A stretch of 64,000 nt of DNA, taken from positions 1 to 64,000 of the forward strand of contig JAUIIJ010000018.1 in the NCBI GenBank assembly GCA_030431825.1, in the 5' to 3' direction. Shown here in pieces: positions 25,224-35,003 of this stretch (the first letter of the stretch is position 1; each line of letters starts with the position of its first letter). The DNA is from Alphaproteobacteria bacterium. GTDB taxonomy: Bacteria; Pseudomonadota; Alphaproteobacteria; Rhodobacterales; Rhodobacteraceae. The notes beneath the pieces were generated by a model. The model worked only from the letters and a program-made list of their open reading frames with translations. It made no database searches and was not told the origin of the DNA. The translations under genes were made by a program, and so were the position numbers.

Positions 25224-26036
25224 ATGACCTCTGCGACATTCACAGATCTTGCCCTTGCGCATCTGCTTGCAGACGCGGCGCGTAGCGCAATCATGCCACA
25301 TTTCCGGCAGGCCGGGCTTGTGGCGCAGAGCAAGGAAAGCGCAAGATTTGATCCGGTCACGGTTGCGGATCGTGCTGCAGAACAGGCGATGCGTGATCTG
25401 CTGACCCTGCACCGGCCCCAGGATGGTATCTGGGGAGAAGAGTTCGGACGCCAGAAGGGCACGTCCGGACGAGAGTGGGTGCTCGACCCGATTGACGGCA
25501 CCCGCGCCTTCATAAGCGGGACACCGACCTGGGGTGTCCTGATTGCCCTTTCGGATCAGAACGGTCCAACACTCGGGATCATAGATCAACCCTATACGCG
25601 CGAACGCTTTATCGGCGCAAAAGGCGACGGTGGACCGCGCGTTTCCGAATTTGTCGGGCCGTTGGGCACCGTTCAAATGGCGACGAGGGACACGCGCGAT
25701 CTCGATCAGGCGATCCTGTTTACCACCTTTCCCGAGATCGGCACGCCGACCGAGCGTGCGGCGTTCGACGCCCTGGCAGCGCGCGTCAAGCTCACCCGTT
25801 ACGGGCTCGATTGCTATGCTTGCGGACTGCTGGCGGCCGGGCAGATCGATCTGGTGGTCGAAGCGGGCCTCAGCGCCTATGACATTCAGGGCCCCATCGC
25901 GGTGATCGAGGCCGCCGGCGGCGTCGTGACCAACTGGCGGGGCGAACCTGCGCATCTGGGCGGCCGGGTCATCGCCGCAGCCAATCCCGAACTTCACGCC
26001 GCTGCGCTGGCGCTGCTTGCCACCGCAGAGGCTTGA
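25224..26036 (+). CDS. hisN: Inositol-monophosphatase family enzyme, histidinol-phosphatase type
   Basis: A 270-residue lithium-sensitive-type phosphatase. Metal-binding motifs are PVTVADRAAEQAM, WGEEFG, and VLDPIDGTRAFISGTPTWG (the DP-D-GT motif). The C-terminal AYDIQGPIAVIEAAGGVVTNW carries the last metal Asp. The AFISG sequence fits the HisN group that dephosphorylates L-histidinol phosphate, but inositol phosphatase activity cannot be excluded. The ATG at 25224 is preferred to a GTG at 25200. A likely terminator lies at 26064-26092. Confidence 0.85.
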   Translation: MTSATFTDLALAHLLADAARSAIMPHFRQAGLVAQSKESARFDPVTVADRAAEQAMRDLLTLHRPQDGIWGEEFGRQKGTSGREWVLDPIDGTRAFISGTPTWGVLIALSDQNGPTLGIIDQPYTRERFIGAKGDGGPRVSEFVGPLGTVQMATRDTRDLDQAILFTTFPEIGTPTERAAFDALAARVKLTRYGLDCYACGLLAAGQIDLVVEAGLSAYDIQGPIAVIEAAGGVVTNWRGEPAHLGGRVIAAANPELHAAALALLATAEA

Positions 26037-26063
26037 GCCGCAGGGCAACTGACGTTAAAAAGG

Positions 26064-26092
26064 ACGGGTGCGCCAAGTCCTTCGCCCGTTTT
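26064..26092 (+). terminator. Probable terminator after hisN
   Basis: ACGGGTG pairs with CGCCCGT (one wobble) around a 12-base loop, followed by TTTCT. Confidence 0.5.
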
Positions 26093-26154
26093 CTGTTGGC
26101 GCGCGTTCACACTTCTCATCCGAACCGGGCCATATCAGAAGTGTGGAGACGAAC

Positions 26155-27495
26155 ATGCCCGAAATCCTGATCCGGAACGCCGATACGATACTCACCATGG
26201 ATGACGCGCGCCGGGAGCTTGCCGGTGCCGACATCCGCATATGCGACGGGCTCATCACCGAGCTTGGGCATAATCTGAAAAGTGATGGCGCGGTGCATGA
26301 GGCATCGGGATGCGTGGTGACGCCGGGGTTGGTGAACACCCATCATCATCTCTATCAGACCCTGACACGCGCCGTGCCCGGCGCTCAGGATGCGCTGCTA
26401 TTCGGTTGGCTCAAGACGCTGTACCCGATCTGGGCGCGGTTCGGCCCCGAAGAGATGTTCGTTTCGGCGCAGGTCGGGTTGGCCGAACTGGCGCTGTCCG
26501 GTTGCACGCTGTCATCGGATCACCTCTATCTCTATCCCAACGGCGCGCGGCTCGATGACACGATCGCGGCGGCCTCGGAACTGGGTCTGCGCTTTCATCC
26601 GACACGCGGCGCGATGAGCATCGGCGAGAGCGACGGCGGCCTGCCGCCGGATATGCTGGTCGAAGACGAGGCCAAGATCCTCGAGGATTGCATCCGCGTG
26701 ATCGACGCCCACCATGACGCGGGCGAGGGGGCAATGTGCCGGGTCGGCATCGCGCCGTGCTCTCCCTTTTCGGTGAGCCGCGATCTGATGCGCAACGCGG
26801 CGCTGCTCGCGCGCGACAAGGGGGTGATGCTGCACACCCACCTTGCCGAGAATGACGAGGATATCGCCTATTCCGAAGCCAATTTCGGCTGTCGCCCGGG
26901 GCAATATGCCGAGGACCTCGGCTGGACCGGGCCGGATGTCTGGCATGCGCATTGCGTCAAGCTGGACGGCCAGGAAATCGACCTCTTTGCGCGCTCGCGG
27001 ACCGGCGTGGCGCATTGTCCCTGTTCCAATTGCCGTCTTGGCAGCGGAATCGCCCCGGTGCGGGCGATGCGGGATGCCGGGGTGCCGGTCGGGATCGGCG
27101 TGGATGGGTCGGCGAGCAACGATTCCGGCAACCTCGCTTCCGAGGCCCGGATGGCGATGCTGTTGCAACGTGTCGCGGGCGGAGCCGACGCCATGAGCGC
27201 GCGCGAGGCGCTGGAGATCGCCACCCGTGGCGGCGCGGATGTGCTGGGGCGGGACGATTGCGGGCGTCTTGCCGTGGGCAAACGCGCGGATATCGCGATC
27301 TGGGACACAAGCGGCGTTGAAAGCGCGGGCAGTTGGGACCCCGCGGCGCTGCTGCTGGCGGGGCCGACGCGGGTGAAACACCTGTTCGTCGAAGGCCGGC
27401 AGATCGTCGCCGACGGCCGGATCGCGACACTGGATCTGGGCGCGGCGATCCGGCGTCAGACCGAACTGGCCCGGCGCATCGGTGCCGAGATTTAA
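26155..27495 (+). CDS. 8-oxoguanine deaminase (amidohydrolase)
   Basis: A 446-residue TIM-barrel amidohydrolase that converts 8-oxoguanine to urate. Metal ligands: VNTHHHLYQT (HxH motif), HTHLAE, WHAHCVKL, and the Asp in GIGVDGSASNDSGN. The sequence CPCSNCRLGSGIAPVR and GLVNTHHHLYQ fit the 8-oxoguanine deaminase/hydroxydechloroatrazine ethylaminohydrolase branch. The start at 26155 follows GGAGACGAAC. It converges with the guanine deaminase gene, and the stop codons overlap by a few bases. It may remove oxidised guanine as part of purine use. Confidence 0.85.
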   Translation: MPEILIRNADTILTMDDARRELAGADIRICDGLITELGHNLKSDGAVHEASGCVVTPGLVNTHHHLYQTLTRAVPGAQDALLFGWLKTLYPIWARFGPEEMFVSAQVGLAELALSGCTLSSDHLYLYPNGARLDDTIAAASELGLRFHPTRGAMSIGESDGGLPPDMLVEDEAKILEDCIRVIDAHHDAGEGAMCRVGIAPCSPFSVSRDLMRNAALLARDKGVMLHTHLAENDEDIAYSEANFGCRPGQYAEDLGWTGPDVWHAHCVKLDGQEIDLFARSRTGVAHCPCSNCRLGSGIAPVRAMRDAGVPVGIGVDGSASNDSGNLASEARMAMLLQRVAGGADAMSAREALEIATRGGADVLGRDDCGRLAVGKRADIAIWDTSGVESAGSWDPAALLLAGPTRVKHLFVEGRQIVADGRIATLDLGAAIRRQTELARRIGAEI

Positions 27496-28781
27496 CCGCG
27501 TCGGCTCTGACCGCCGATCCAGACATCGTGGATCGCGCGGTCATCGCCCATCATGATGGTCGCGAACAGGGCTTCCCAGATGTCATCGGCGCGTGCCGTC
27601 CGCTGTGCGATGGCGGGGGTCGAGGCAAGGTCGAGCACGACCAGATCCGCCTCCATCCCCGGGCGCAGGTTGCCGATCTTGTCCGCCATGTGAAGCGCCC
27701 TGGCCGATCCGGCGGTGGCCAGCCACAGAAGCTGCGCCGCGTGCAGCGCCACTCCGCGCAACTGTCCGATCTCGTAGGCGGCGGCCATGGTGCGCAGCAT
27801 CGAAAACGACGATCCGCCGCCGGTATCCGTGGCGAGCCCGATGGTCTGACCCTCGCGCATCAACCCCATCAGGTCGAACAGGCCCGAGCCGATGAACGTG
27901 TTCGACGTCGGGCAATGGACCACCGCCGCCCCGACATCGCGCAGGCGGGCGCGTTCGCGCTCTTCCAGGTGGATCGCATGGCCGTAAAGCCCACGCTCGC
28001 CCAGCAGGCCATGCGCTTCGTAGGTATCGAGGTAGTCGCGCGCATCGGGAAAGAGGTCGCGCACCCAGGCGATTTCGTCTAACTGCTCGCTCAGGTGGGT
28101 CTGCATGAGGCATTCGGGATGTTCGGCCCAGAGCGCGCCCATCGCTTCGAGCTGTTCCGGCGTCGAGGTCGGGGAAAAGCGCGGTGTGATGGCATAGGAT
28201 ATGCGGTCGACCCCGTGCCACTGTTCCAGCAGCGCCCGCGACTGGTCATAGGCGGTCTGCGCCGTGTCGCGCAGGCCGTCCGGCGCATTGCGGTCCATGC
28301 AGGTCTTGCCGGCGACAACACGCTGATTGCGCCGCCGCGCCTCTTCGAAGAAGGCGGATACGCTTTCGGGATGGATGGTGGCAAAGCTGCACATGGTCGT
28401 GGTGCCGTGCGCGGCGCTCAGGTCGAGATACCGCGCCGCGATTTCCGCGGCATATGCGGCATCGCCAAACCGCATCTCCTCGGGAAAGGTATAGGTATTG
28501 AGCCAATCGATCAGCCGCTTGCCCCAGCTTGCGATCATCGCGGTCTGCGGGAAATGCACGTGGGCATCGACGAAACCGGCGGTGATGAGCTTATCCGGAT
28601 AGGCGATCACGCTTGCCCCGGGCGCCTGCCGTTGCAGGTCGTCAAGGTCGCCGATGGCGGCGATCTGCCCGTCGCGGAGCGCGACGGCCTCGTCCAGCCT
28701 TGCCGCATCGGTCGGCGTATCGGCAAAGGGCGAGCCGGTGAAGGACAGAACCTGCCCCTTGAGGATCACGGTTCCCTGCAT
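27492..28781 (-). CDS. guaD: Guanine deaminase
   Basis: A 429-residue amidohydrolase making xanthine and ammonia from guanine. Motifs: GFVDAHVHFPQT (HxH), the PEEMRFGD segment, LMQTHLSEQ, YGHAIHLEE, VVHCPTSNTFIGSGLFDL and the metal Asp in GLATDTGGGSSFSMLRTM. The length is usual. It faces the 8-oxoguanine deaminase gene end to end, so both purine-deaminating enzymes share a locus on opposite strands. Confidence 0.93.
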   Translation of the reverse strand: MQGTVILKGQVLSFTGSPFADTPTDAARLDEAVALRDGQIAAIGDLDDLQRQAPGASVIAYPDKLITAGFVDAHVHFPQTAMIASWGKRLIDWLNTYTFPEEMRFGDAAYAAEIAARYLDLSAAHGTTTMCSFATIHPESVSAFFEEARRRNQRVVAGKTCMDRNAPDGLRDTAQTAYDQSRALLEQWHGVDRISYAITPRFSPTSTPEQLEAMGALWAEHPECLMQTHLSEQLDEIAWVRDLFPDARDYLDTYEAHGLLGERGLYGHAIHLEERERARLRDVGAAVVHCPTSNTFIGSGLFDLMGLMREGQTIGLATDTGGGSSFSMLRTMAAAYEIGQLRGVALHAAQLLWLATAGSARALHMADKIGNLRPGMEADLVVLDLASTPAIAQRTARADDIWEALFATIMMGDDRAIHDVWIGGQSRRG

Positions 28782-28915
28782 GTCTGGCTCCTGTGATGTG
28801 GCAACACTCGGACTGAGAGCGTAGCGAAGCGAATTCTTGCCGTAAATCGCGGTATTGTCATTGTTTTCCGATAGCAGCTTCTTCTATCTAGGGGGCAATT
28901 GCGGGGGGACAGTAC

Positions 28916-30310
28916 ATGGTTGATGACGTCGAACAAGACACCGAAGAACAACTCCGTGACGACTCGGCCTACGAGCTTGATCCTCGGGCCGTGGCGGGCA
29001 TTCTCTATGCGGTAGATACCAACGATCAGGCCAAGCTGATCGAACTGATGGAGCCGATGCACGCGGCAGACATCGCCGACCTGCTCGAACAGCTCAATGC
29101 GTTCGACCGGGGGCGGCTGATCCGGCTCTATGACCGTGAATTCGACGGCGACATCCTGTCGGAACTCGACGAGGGCCTGCGCGAGGACGTGATCTCGATC
29201 CTGCATCCCGAGGTTCTGGCCGAGGCGGTGCGCGAACTCGAAAGCGATGATGTCGTCGATCTCATCGAGGATCTGGAGCAGCCACAGCAAGATGCGATCC
29301 TGGGCGCGCTTGACGAGACCGACCGGCTCGCCGTCAGGCAGGCGATGTCCTATCCCGAGGGCTCGGCGGGCCGCCTGATGCAACGCGAAGTCGTGATGGC
29401 GCCCGAGCACTGGAATGTCGGGCAGGCGATCGACTACATGCGCAGCAACGACCACATGCCGGAACAGTTCTACCACGTGATCCTGGTCGACCCGCGCATG
29501 CGCCCGGTGGGCAACGTCAGCCTTGGCAAGCTGATGGGCGCGCGGCGCGAGACGCCCTTGCTCGATATCACCGAGGACATGTTCACCGTCATCCCGGCGA
29601 CCCAGGATGAAGAGGATGTGGCCTATGCCTTCAACCAGTACCACCTGATTTCAACGCCGGTGGTGGATGATGACGGGCGCCTGGCGGGCATGATCACGAT
29701 CGATGATGCGATGGCGGTTCTGGATGAAGAGCACGAAGAGGATATCATGCGCCTCGCCGGGGTCGGCGATGAAAGCTCGCTGTCGGACAGTGTCGGGGAA
29801 ACCGTCAAGCGTCGCATTCCCTGGCTTGCCGTGAACCTGCTGACCGCGATCCTTGCGTCGCTTGTCATTGCCCTGTTCGAGGACACGCTGGCGCGCTTTG
29901 TCGCGTTGGCGGTGCTGATGCCGATTGTCGCGTCGATGGGGGGCAACGCGGGGACACAATCGCTGACGGTTGCGGTGCGCTCGCTGGCGACGCGCGACCT
30001 GACCGGATCGAACGTCTGGCGGGTGATCCGGCGCGAGGTGCTGGTGGGCCTCTTGAACGGGGTGGTATTCGCCGTCGTCATGGGGGTTGTCGGCCTGATC
30101 TGGTTCGGGTCGGCACAGATCGGCTACGTCATCGCCGTTGCGATGGTGGTCAACCTGGTGGTCGCCGGGCTGGCCGGCACGGTCATCCCGGTCGCGATGG
30201 ACAGGATGGGCGTCGACCCGGCGCTGGCCTCGGGTACCTTCGTGACGACGGTAACCGATGTCGTGGGCTTTTTCGTGTTTCTCGGTCTGGCGGGGATCGT
30301 CTTGCTATGA
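28916..30310 (+). CDS. mgtE: Magnesium transporter MgtE
   Basis: A 464-residue channel. The MgtE_N superhelical domain (about 30-140, AADIADLLEQL repeats) and two CBS domains (about 145-270) form the cytosolic magnesium sensor. Five membrane helices follow from about 295, with the pore motif MPIVASMGGNAGTQSLTVAVR and the C-terminal TVIPVAMDRMGVDPALASG. It overlaps the next gene by four bases (ATGA). No magnesium riboswitch was recognised upstream. Confidence 0.95.
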   Translation: MVDDVEQDTEEQLRDDSAYELDPRAVAGILYAVDTNDQAKLIELMEPMHAADIADLLEQLNAFDRGRLIRLYDREFDGDILSELDEGLREDVISILHPEVLAEAVRELESDDVVDLIEDLEQPQQDAILGALDETDRLAVRQAMSYPEGSAGRLMQREVVMAPEHWNVGQAIDYMRSNDHMPEQFYHVILVDPRMRPVGNVSLGKLMGARRETPLLDITEDMFTVIPATQDEEDVAYAFNQYHLISTPVVDDDGRLAGMITIDDAMAVLDEEHEEDIMRLAGVGDESSLSDSVGETVKRRIPWLAVNLLTAILASLVIALFEDTLARFVALAVLMPIVASMGGNAGTQSLTVAVRSLATRDLTGSNVWRVIRREVLVGLLNGVVFAVVMGVVGLIWFGSAQIGYVIAVAMVVNLVVAGLAGTVIPVAMDRMGVDPALASGTFVTTVTDVVGFFVFLGLAGIVLL

Positions 30311-30870
30311 GTGATCTGGCCGCGATAAAGACCGCCGCGCGCAAGTCCGCCTTTGCCCGGCGCAAGTCTGCATTCGATGCGTCGGACGGGGCCGGCGCCG
30401 GACGGCTTTCGGAACTGCTCGCGGGGTATCGGGGGGTGCCACTCGCGGGCTATTTGCCGATCCGCACCGAGATCGATCCGCTGCCTGCGATGGCCGAGGC
30501 GGCGGCGCATGGCCCGGTCGGGCTCCCGGTGATCGAGGCCGCTGCGCAACCGCTCCGCTTCAGCCGCTGGGAACCGGATACGCCGTTGCGCGACAACGCG
30601 TTTGGCACGCGGGTGCCGCGAGATGACGATTTCTTTGAACCCGAGATGCTCATCGTGCCGCTGGTTGCCTTTGACGCCGATGGCGGTCGGCTGGGATATG
30701 GGGGCGGGTTCTATGATCGCACGCTCGAACGGTTGCGGTCCAGGCGCGCCACGCTTGCGATCGGCTTTGCCTTTGACGCGCAAGAGGCCGACTCGTTGCC
30801 GCTCGAACCGACCGATCAGCCGCTGGATTTTGTCGTCACGGAAAGCCGTATCCTGACCTTCGGGCGCTGA
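30307..30870 (+). CDS. 5-formyltetrahydrofolate cyclo-ligase
   Basis: A 187-residue MTHFS enzyme using ATP to convert 5-formyl-THF to 5,10-methenyl-THF. Signatures: the N-terminal AARKSAFARRK basic segment, YLPIRTEIDP, and PLVAFDADGGRLGYGGGFYDRTL near 117-139 with the glycine-rich substrate loop. The start overlaps the mgtE stop, so translation is coupled. Confidence 0.93.
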   Translation: MSDLAAIKTAARKSAFARRKSAFDASDGAGAGRLSELLAGYRGVPLAGYLPIRTEIDPLPAMAEAAAHGPVGLPVIEAAAQPLRFSRWEPDTPLRDNAFGTRVPRDDDFFEPEMLIVPLVAFDADGGRLGYGGGFYDRTLERLRSRRATLAIGFAFDAQEADSLPLEPTDQPLDFVVTESRILTFGR

Positions 30871-30953
30871 TCCGGGAAAATACGGGGTCAGATCAAATTC
30901 GCCCATCCAGCGGCGTGATACCCTTTCTGCATATCGCAGATGGGGTAGATAAC

Positions 30954-31373
30954 ATGATATTGTCACGGACCGAACTGGATCTGGTGCGCGCCAGCCTGCA
31001 GCGACTGCGCGATGAATTCACCGATCACCCGCGTTATTTCTATCAGGCACTGTTCCGGCAAGCGCCGGAACTGCGCGACATGTTTCGCGAAGACATCGAG
31101 GGGCAGGGGATGAAATTCATGACCACGCTGGGTGTCATACTGTCGCGGCTGAACGATGACGCCAGCAGCGCTCAGCAATACCTTGGGCTGGGCAGGTTGC
31201 ACGCGTCGCTGGGTGTGGAAGCGGCGCATTTCGCACCGATGGGCGACGCCCTGATCGAGACATTGCGCAAGGGGTTGGGCGACGAGCTGACCCCGGAACT
31301 CGAAGCGGCCTGGCGCAAGGCCTATGCGCACGTGGCCGACACGATGATCCGCCGGGGCGGAATAGGCGCCTAG
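30954..31373 (+). CDS. Single-domain globin
   Basis: A 139-residue haem protein of the flavohaemoglobin/Vitreoscilla-type globin group. FYQALFRQAPELRDMF covers the B-C-CD region, and LHASLGVEAAHFAPMGDALIETL contains the proximal His (LHASLG), followed by the G/H helices ending in AYAHVADTMI. No reductase domain is attached. Such globins bind oxygen or NO. The start at 30954 is chosen because the family begins MILSRTELDLV; the nearest upstream ATG adds unrelated residues. Confidence 0.87.
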   Translation: MILSRTELDLVRASLQRLRDEFTDHPRYFYQALFRQAPELRDMFREDIEGQGMKFMTTLGVILSRLNDDASSAQQYLGLGRLHASLGVEAAHFAPMGDALIETLRKGLGDELTPELEAAWRKAYAHVADTMIRRGGIGA

Positions 31374-31429
31374 CGCCGGACAGGCGCATTGCCCTTGCCC
31401 CGGACGCAAGCGCGGCCTAGGACGATGGC

Positions 31430-32242
31430 ATGAGACTATTGTTTTTGGGCGATGTGATGGGCCGGTCGGGCCGAACCGCGATCAAGGCGCATCTGCCTCG
31501 GTTGCGCGAGGAATGGAAACTGGATTTTGTCGTGGTCAACGGCGAAAACGCCAGTAACGGGATGGGCCTGACGGGGGACCATGCCAGGCTTTTGCTGGAT
31601 GCGGGCGCCGATTGCGTGACCCTCGGGGATCATGCCTTTGACCAGAAGGACATGCTGCAATTCATCGAGACCGAACCGCGTATCGTCCGTCCGCTGAATT
31701 TTGCCCGGAATGCGCCCGGCAAGGGCTATCGCCTGTTCACCGCGCCGGGCGGGCGCAAGGTGCTGGTGCTTCAGGTGCTCGGGCAGGTCTTTATGAAACG
31801 GCCGTTTGACGATCCGTTCTCCGCCGTGGAGCCGATCCTGAAATCGCATCCGCGCGGCGGTCTCGCCCATGCGGTGATCGTTGACATGCATTGCGAGGCA
31901 ACGTCGGAAAAGATGGCGATGGGGCATTACTGCGATGGCCGCGCCAGCCTTGTTGTGGGAACGCACACCCATGTGCCGACCGCAGATGCACAGGTTCTGC
32001 CGGGCGGCACCGGATATCTGAGCGATGCGGGAATGTGTGGTGATTACAACTCGGTGATCGGCATGGACAAGGAAGAGCCCCTGCGCCGTTTCATCACCGG
32101 CATGCCCAAGGCCCGGTTCAGCCCGGCCAGCGGCGAGGCGACCCTGTCCGGCGTGTTCGTCGAAACCGATGACCGCAGCGGCGCGGCGAAATCCGTGCGC
32201 ATGATCCGGGTCGGGGGGCGGCTGGAAGAGGCTGTCCCGTGA
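31430..32242 (+). CDS. YmdB-family metallophosphoesterase (TIGR00282)
   Basis: A 270-residue cytosolic phosphodiesterase. Metal-site motifs: LLFLGDVMGRSGR, VVVNGENASNGMGLT, LGDHAFDQKD, VDMHCEATSEKMAMG, VVGTHTHVPTADAQ with GTGYLSDAGMCGDYNSVIGM. Bacillus YmdB hydrolyses 2',3'-cyclic nucleotides and affects RNA turnover; the activity here is by homology. The stop overlaps the GTG start of the DMT transporter. Confidence 0.93.
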   Translation: MRLLFLGDVMGRSGRTAIKAHLPRLREEWKLDFVVVNGENASNGMGLTGDHARLLLDAGADCVTLGDHAFDQKDMLQFIETEPRIVRPLNFARNAPGKGYRLFTAPGGRKVLVLQVLGQVFMKRPFDDPFSAVEPILKSHPRGGLAHAVIVDMHCEATSEKMAMGHYCDGRASLVVGTHTHVPTADAQVLPGGTGYLSDAGMCGDYNSVIGMDKEEPLRRFITGMPKARFSPASGEATLSGVFVETDDRSGAAKSVRMIRVGGRLEEAVP

Positions 32243-33168
32243 CACGGAGAGAGCGGATTTTCCTGCTCTTCTTTCTGGTCGTTCTGGGGGCCGGGTGGGG
32301 GATCACACAACCGCTTTCCAAGATCGCGGTCAGCACGGGACACGGGCATTTCGGCCTGATTTTCTGGCAACTCGTGATCGGTTCGATGCTGATGTGCGGC
32401 GTGTTGCTCCTGCGGCGCGAACGCCTGCCGCTCACCGTTCGGGCGCTGCGGACCTATGTGATCATCGCATTTATCGGCACCATCATTCCCAACTCCGCGT
32501 CCTACACGGCCATTGCGCATCTGCCCTCGGGGGTCATGTCGGTCCTGCTGTCGCTGGTGCCGATGCTGGCGTTTCCGGTCGCGCTCGGGCTTGGGCTGGA
32601 ACGGTTCTCGTTTCGCCGGTTCGGCGGGCTGCTGCTCGGATTGGCGGGGGTGTGCCTGCTGATCCTGCCCCGGGCCAGCCTGCCGGAACCGGGCCTGTTG
32701 AAATGGGTCGCGGTGGCGATGATCGCCTCGGCCTGCTATGCGTTCGAGGGCAACTATGTTGCGCGGTGGGGCATCGCGGGCATGAACCCGTTTCAGGTGA
32801 TGCTCGGCGCATCGCTTGTCGGTGTTGTGCTCAGCCTGCCGCTTGCGCTGGCCTCGGGCCAGTTCATCGACCCGCGCGCGCCGTGGGGTGCGCCCGAATG
32901 GGCGCTGCTGGCCTCATCTGTCATCCATACGCTGACATATACGGGTTATGTCTGGTTGGTCGGGCGTGCCGGGGCGGTCTTTGCCGTTCAGGCCAGCTAT
33001 CTCGTTACCGGATTCGGCGTGTTCTGGGCGATGCTGCTGCTGGCAGAGAGCTACTCGCCCTATTTCTGGGCGGCCGCCGCGCTGATGCTGGCCGGTGTGT
33101 TTGCGGTTCAGCCCCGCAGGCACGAGCCCCTTGCACCCGGCGCGGCAATGAAGGAAACTGTGCGCTAG
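32239..33168 (+). CDS. DMT superfamily (EamA) transporter
   Basis: A 309-residue membrane protein with ten predicted helices in two EamA repeats (about 8-140 and 155-290); motifs include GAGWGITQPLSKIAV near the N-terminus and the FQVMLGASLVG helix in the second half. It starts at a GTG overlapping the ymdB-type gene. The substrate, usually a small metabolite or amino acid, cannot be predicted. Confidence 0.88.
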   Translation: MTRRERIFLLFFLVVLGAGWGITQPLSKIAVSTGHGHFGLIFWQLVIGSMLMCGVLLLRRERLPLTVRALRTYVIIAFIGTIIPNSASYTAIAHLPSGVMSVLLSLVPMLAFPVALGLGLERFSFRRFGGLLLGLAGVCLLILPRASLPEPGLLKWVAVAMIASACYAFEGNYVARWGIAGMNPFQVMLGASLVGVVLSLPLALASGQFIDPRAPWGAPEWALLASSVIHTLTYTGYVWLVGRAGAVFAVQASYLVTGFGVFWAMLLLAESYSPYFWAAAALMLAGVFAVQPRRHEPLAPGAAMKETVR

Positions 33169-33199
33169 CCATTTGCAGCGCCGGGTCCGATCGCACATC

Positions 33200-34978
33200 A
33201 TGCAGCTTCTTCAGCTTTCCGACACCGGCAGCGCCGTCCTGACGCTGGTCATCGTTGCGGCGATGTTCATCCTGTTCCTGCGCGAGGTTTTTCCGACCGA
33301 AGTCGTTGCCATCACCGGGGTCGCCGCGATGCTGGTGACCGGTGTTCTGCCCTATGAGGCGGCGTTGCCGGTGCTTGCCAACCCCGCGCCCTGGACGATT
33401 GCGGCGATGTTCATCATCATGGGCGGGCTGGTGCGGACAGGGGCGCTGGACGCCTTCACGACGCTGGCGCAGAAACAGGCCAGCGTGAACCCGCGGTTTG
33501 CCATAGGCATGTTGCTCGGCTTTGTGGTGCTTGCCTCGGCCTTCGTTTCGAACACGCCGGTGGTCGTGGTGATGATCCCGGTGTTCATCCAGCTCGCGCG
33601 CACGCTTGATGTCGCCGCCAGCAAATTGTTGATTCCGCTCAGCTATGCCGCGGTGATGGGCGGCACGCTGACGCTGATCGGCACCTCGACAAACCTGCTG
33701 GTCGATGGTGTGGCACGGGCGCAGGGGCTCGAACCCTTCAGCATTTTCGAAGTCACCCCGCTGGGGCTGGCGGTCGTGATCTGGGGCATGTTCTATCTGC
33801 GCCTTGTCGGGGCCAAGTTGCTGCCCGAACGCGACAGCATGGCGATGATGCTGTCGGACCGGTCGCGCATGAAGTTCTTTACCGAGGCGGTCATCCCGCC
33901 CGACAGCAACCTGATCGGACGCGAAGTCACCGGCGTGCAACTGTTCAAACGCGAGGGCGTGCGCCTCGTCGACGTGGTGCGCGGGGACGTGTCGTTGCGG
34001 CGCAATCTGGACGGGGTCGAATTGCAGGTCGGCGACCGCGTGGTGCTGCGCACGCAGATGACCGAATTGCTGAGCCTGCAGGCCAACAAGGAGTTGAAGC
34101 GCGTCGATCAGGTGTCGGCGGTCGAGACCTCGACGGTCGAGGTCCTGATCACTCCCGGTTGCAAGATGGTGGGCCGCACGCTGGGCACGTTGCGACTTCG
34201 GCGGCGCTATGGTGTCTATGTTCTGGCGGTGCACCGGCGTAACCAGAATATCGGACGACAGCTTGACGAACTCGTGGTGCGGGTCGGCGATACGCTGCTT
34301 CTTGAAGGCGCGCCGGCGGACATTCAGCGGTTGGCGGCGGACATGGAGATGGTTGACGTGTCCAAACCCTCCGCGCGGGCCTATCGCCGCAATCACGCGC
34401 CGATCGCCATTCTCGCGCTGGTGGGGATCGTGGTGCTGGCTGCCCTCGGCGTGGCGCCGATCCTGCTTTTATCCACCGTTGCGGTTGCCGTCGTGCTGAT
34501 TACCGGCTGTATCGATTCGGACGAAGCGTTCTCCTTTATCGACGGGCAGTTGCTCGCGCTGATCTTTTCCATGCTGGCCATCGGCGCGGCGCTGGAGAGT
34601 TCGGGCGCGGTCAGCCTCGTGGTCAGCGCCATCGCGCCGGCGCTGGAAACGTTGCCGCCATTCCTCGTGGTGTGGGCGATCTACCTTCTGACCTCCATAT
34701 TGACCGAGCTTGTCTCGAACAATGCGGTGGCCGTGGTCGTGACTCCCATTGCCATCGGCCTTGCCAGCGCGATGGGGATCGAGCCGCGCCCGCTGGTCGT
34801 GGCGGTGATGATCGCGGCATCCGCATCCTTCGCCACACCGATCGGATACCAGACCAACATGCTGGTCTACGGTCCGGGGGGGTACAAGTTCACCGATTTC
34901 ATGAAGGTCGGCATTCCGCTGAACCTGTCCATCGGTATTCTGGCGTCGGCACTGATCCCGCTGATCTGGCCCTTGTAG
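33200..34978 (+). CDS. SLC13 family permease with TrkA-C domains (copy 1)
   Basis: A 592-residue anion/sodium symporter-like protein. Two halves of membrane helices (about 5-190 and 395-592) flank two cytosolic TrkA-C/RCK_C regions (about 205-380: DSNLIGREVTGVQ... and GCKMVGRTLGTLRLR...). Signatures: SAFVSNTPVVVVMIPV, GGTLTLIGTSTNLLVDG and LTELVSNNAVAVVVTPIA with ASFATPIGYQTNMLVYGPGGY. An upstream TTG (33173) is a less likely start. A second gene of equal length and organisation lies at 35748 on the opposite strand. The substrate, perhaps sulfate or a dicarboxylate, is unknown. Confidence 0.9.
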   Translation: MQLLQLSDTGSAVLTLVIVAAMFILFLREVFPTEVVAITGVAAMLVTGVLPYEAALPVLANPAPWTIAAMFIIMGGLVRTGALDAFTTLAQKQASVNPRFAIGMLLGFVVLASAFVSNTPVVVVMIPVFIQLARTLDVAASKLLIPLSYAAVMGGTLTLIGTSTNLLVDGVARAQGLEPFSIFEVTPLGLAVVIWGMFYLRLVGAKLLPERDSMAMMLSDRSRMKFFTEAVIPPDSNLIGREVTGVQLFKREGVRLVDVVRGDVSLRRNLDGVELQVGDRVVLRTQMTELLSLQANKELKRVDQVSAVETSTVEVLITPGCKMVGRTLGTLRLRRRYGVYVLAVHRRNQNIGRQLDELVVRVGDTLLLEGAPADIQRLAADMEMVDVSKPSARAYRRNHAPIAILALVGIVVLAALGVAPILLLSTVAVAVVLITGCIDSDEAFSFIDGQLLALIFSMLAIGAALESSGAVSLVVSAIAPALETLPPFLVVWAIYLLTSILTELVSNNAVAVVVTPIAIGLASAMGIEPRPLVVAVMIAASASFATPIGYQTNMLVYGPGGYKFTDFMKVGIPLNLSIGILASALIPLIWPL

Positions 34979-35003
34979 CCAGCGGCGCGGCCGGTGCCCC
35001 GAT

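Noticed and set aside
33005-34396. 463-codon minus-strand frame
   Set aside because: Antisense to SLC13 copy 1; His/Arg/Gln-rich shadow.
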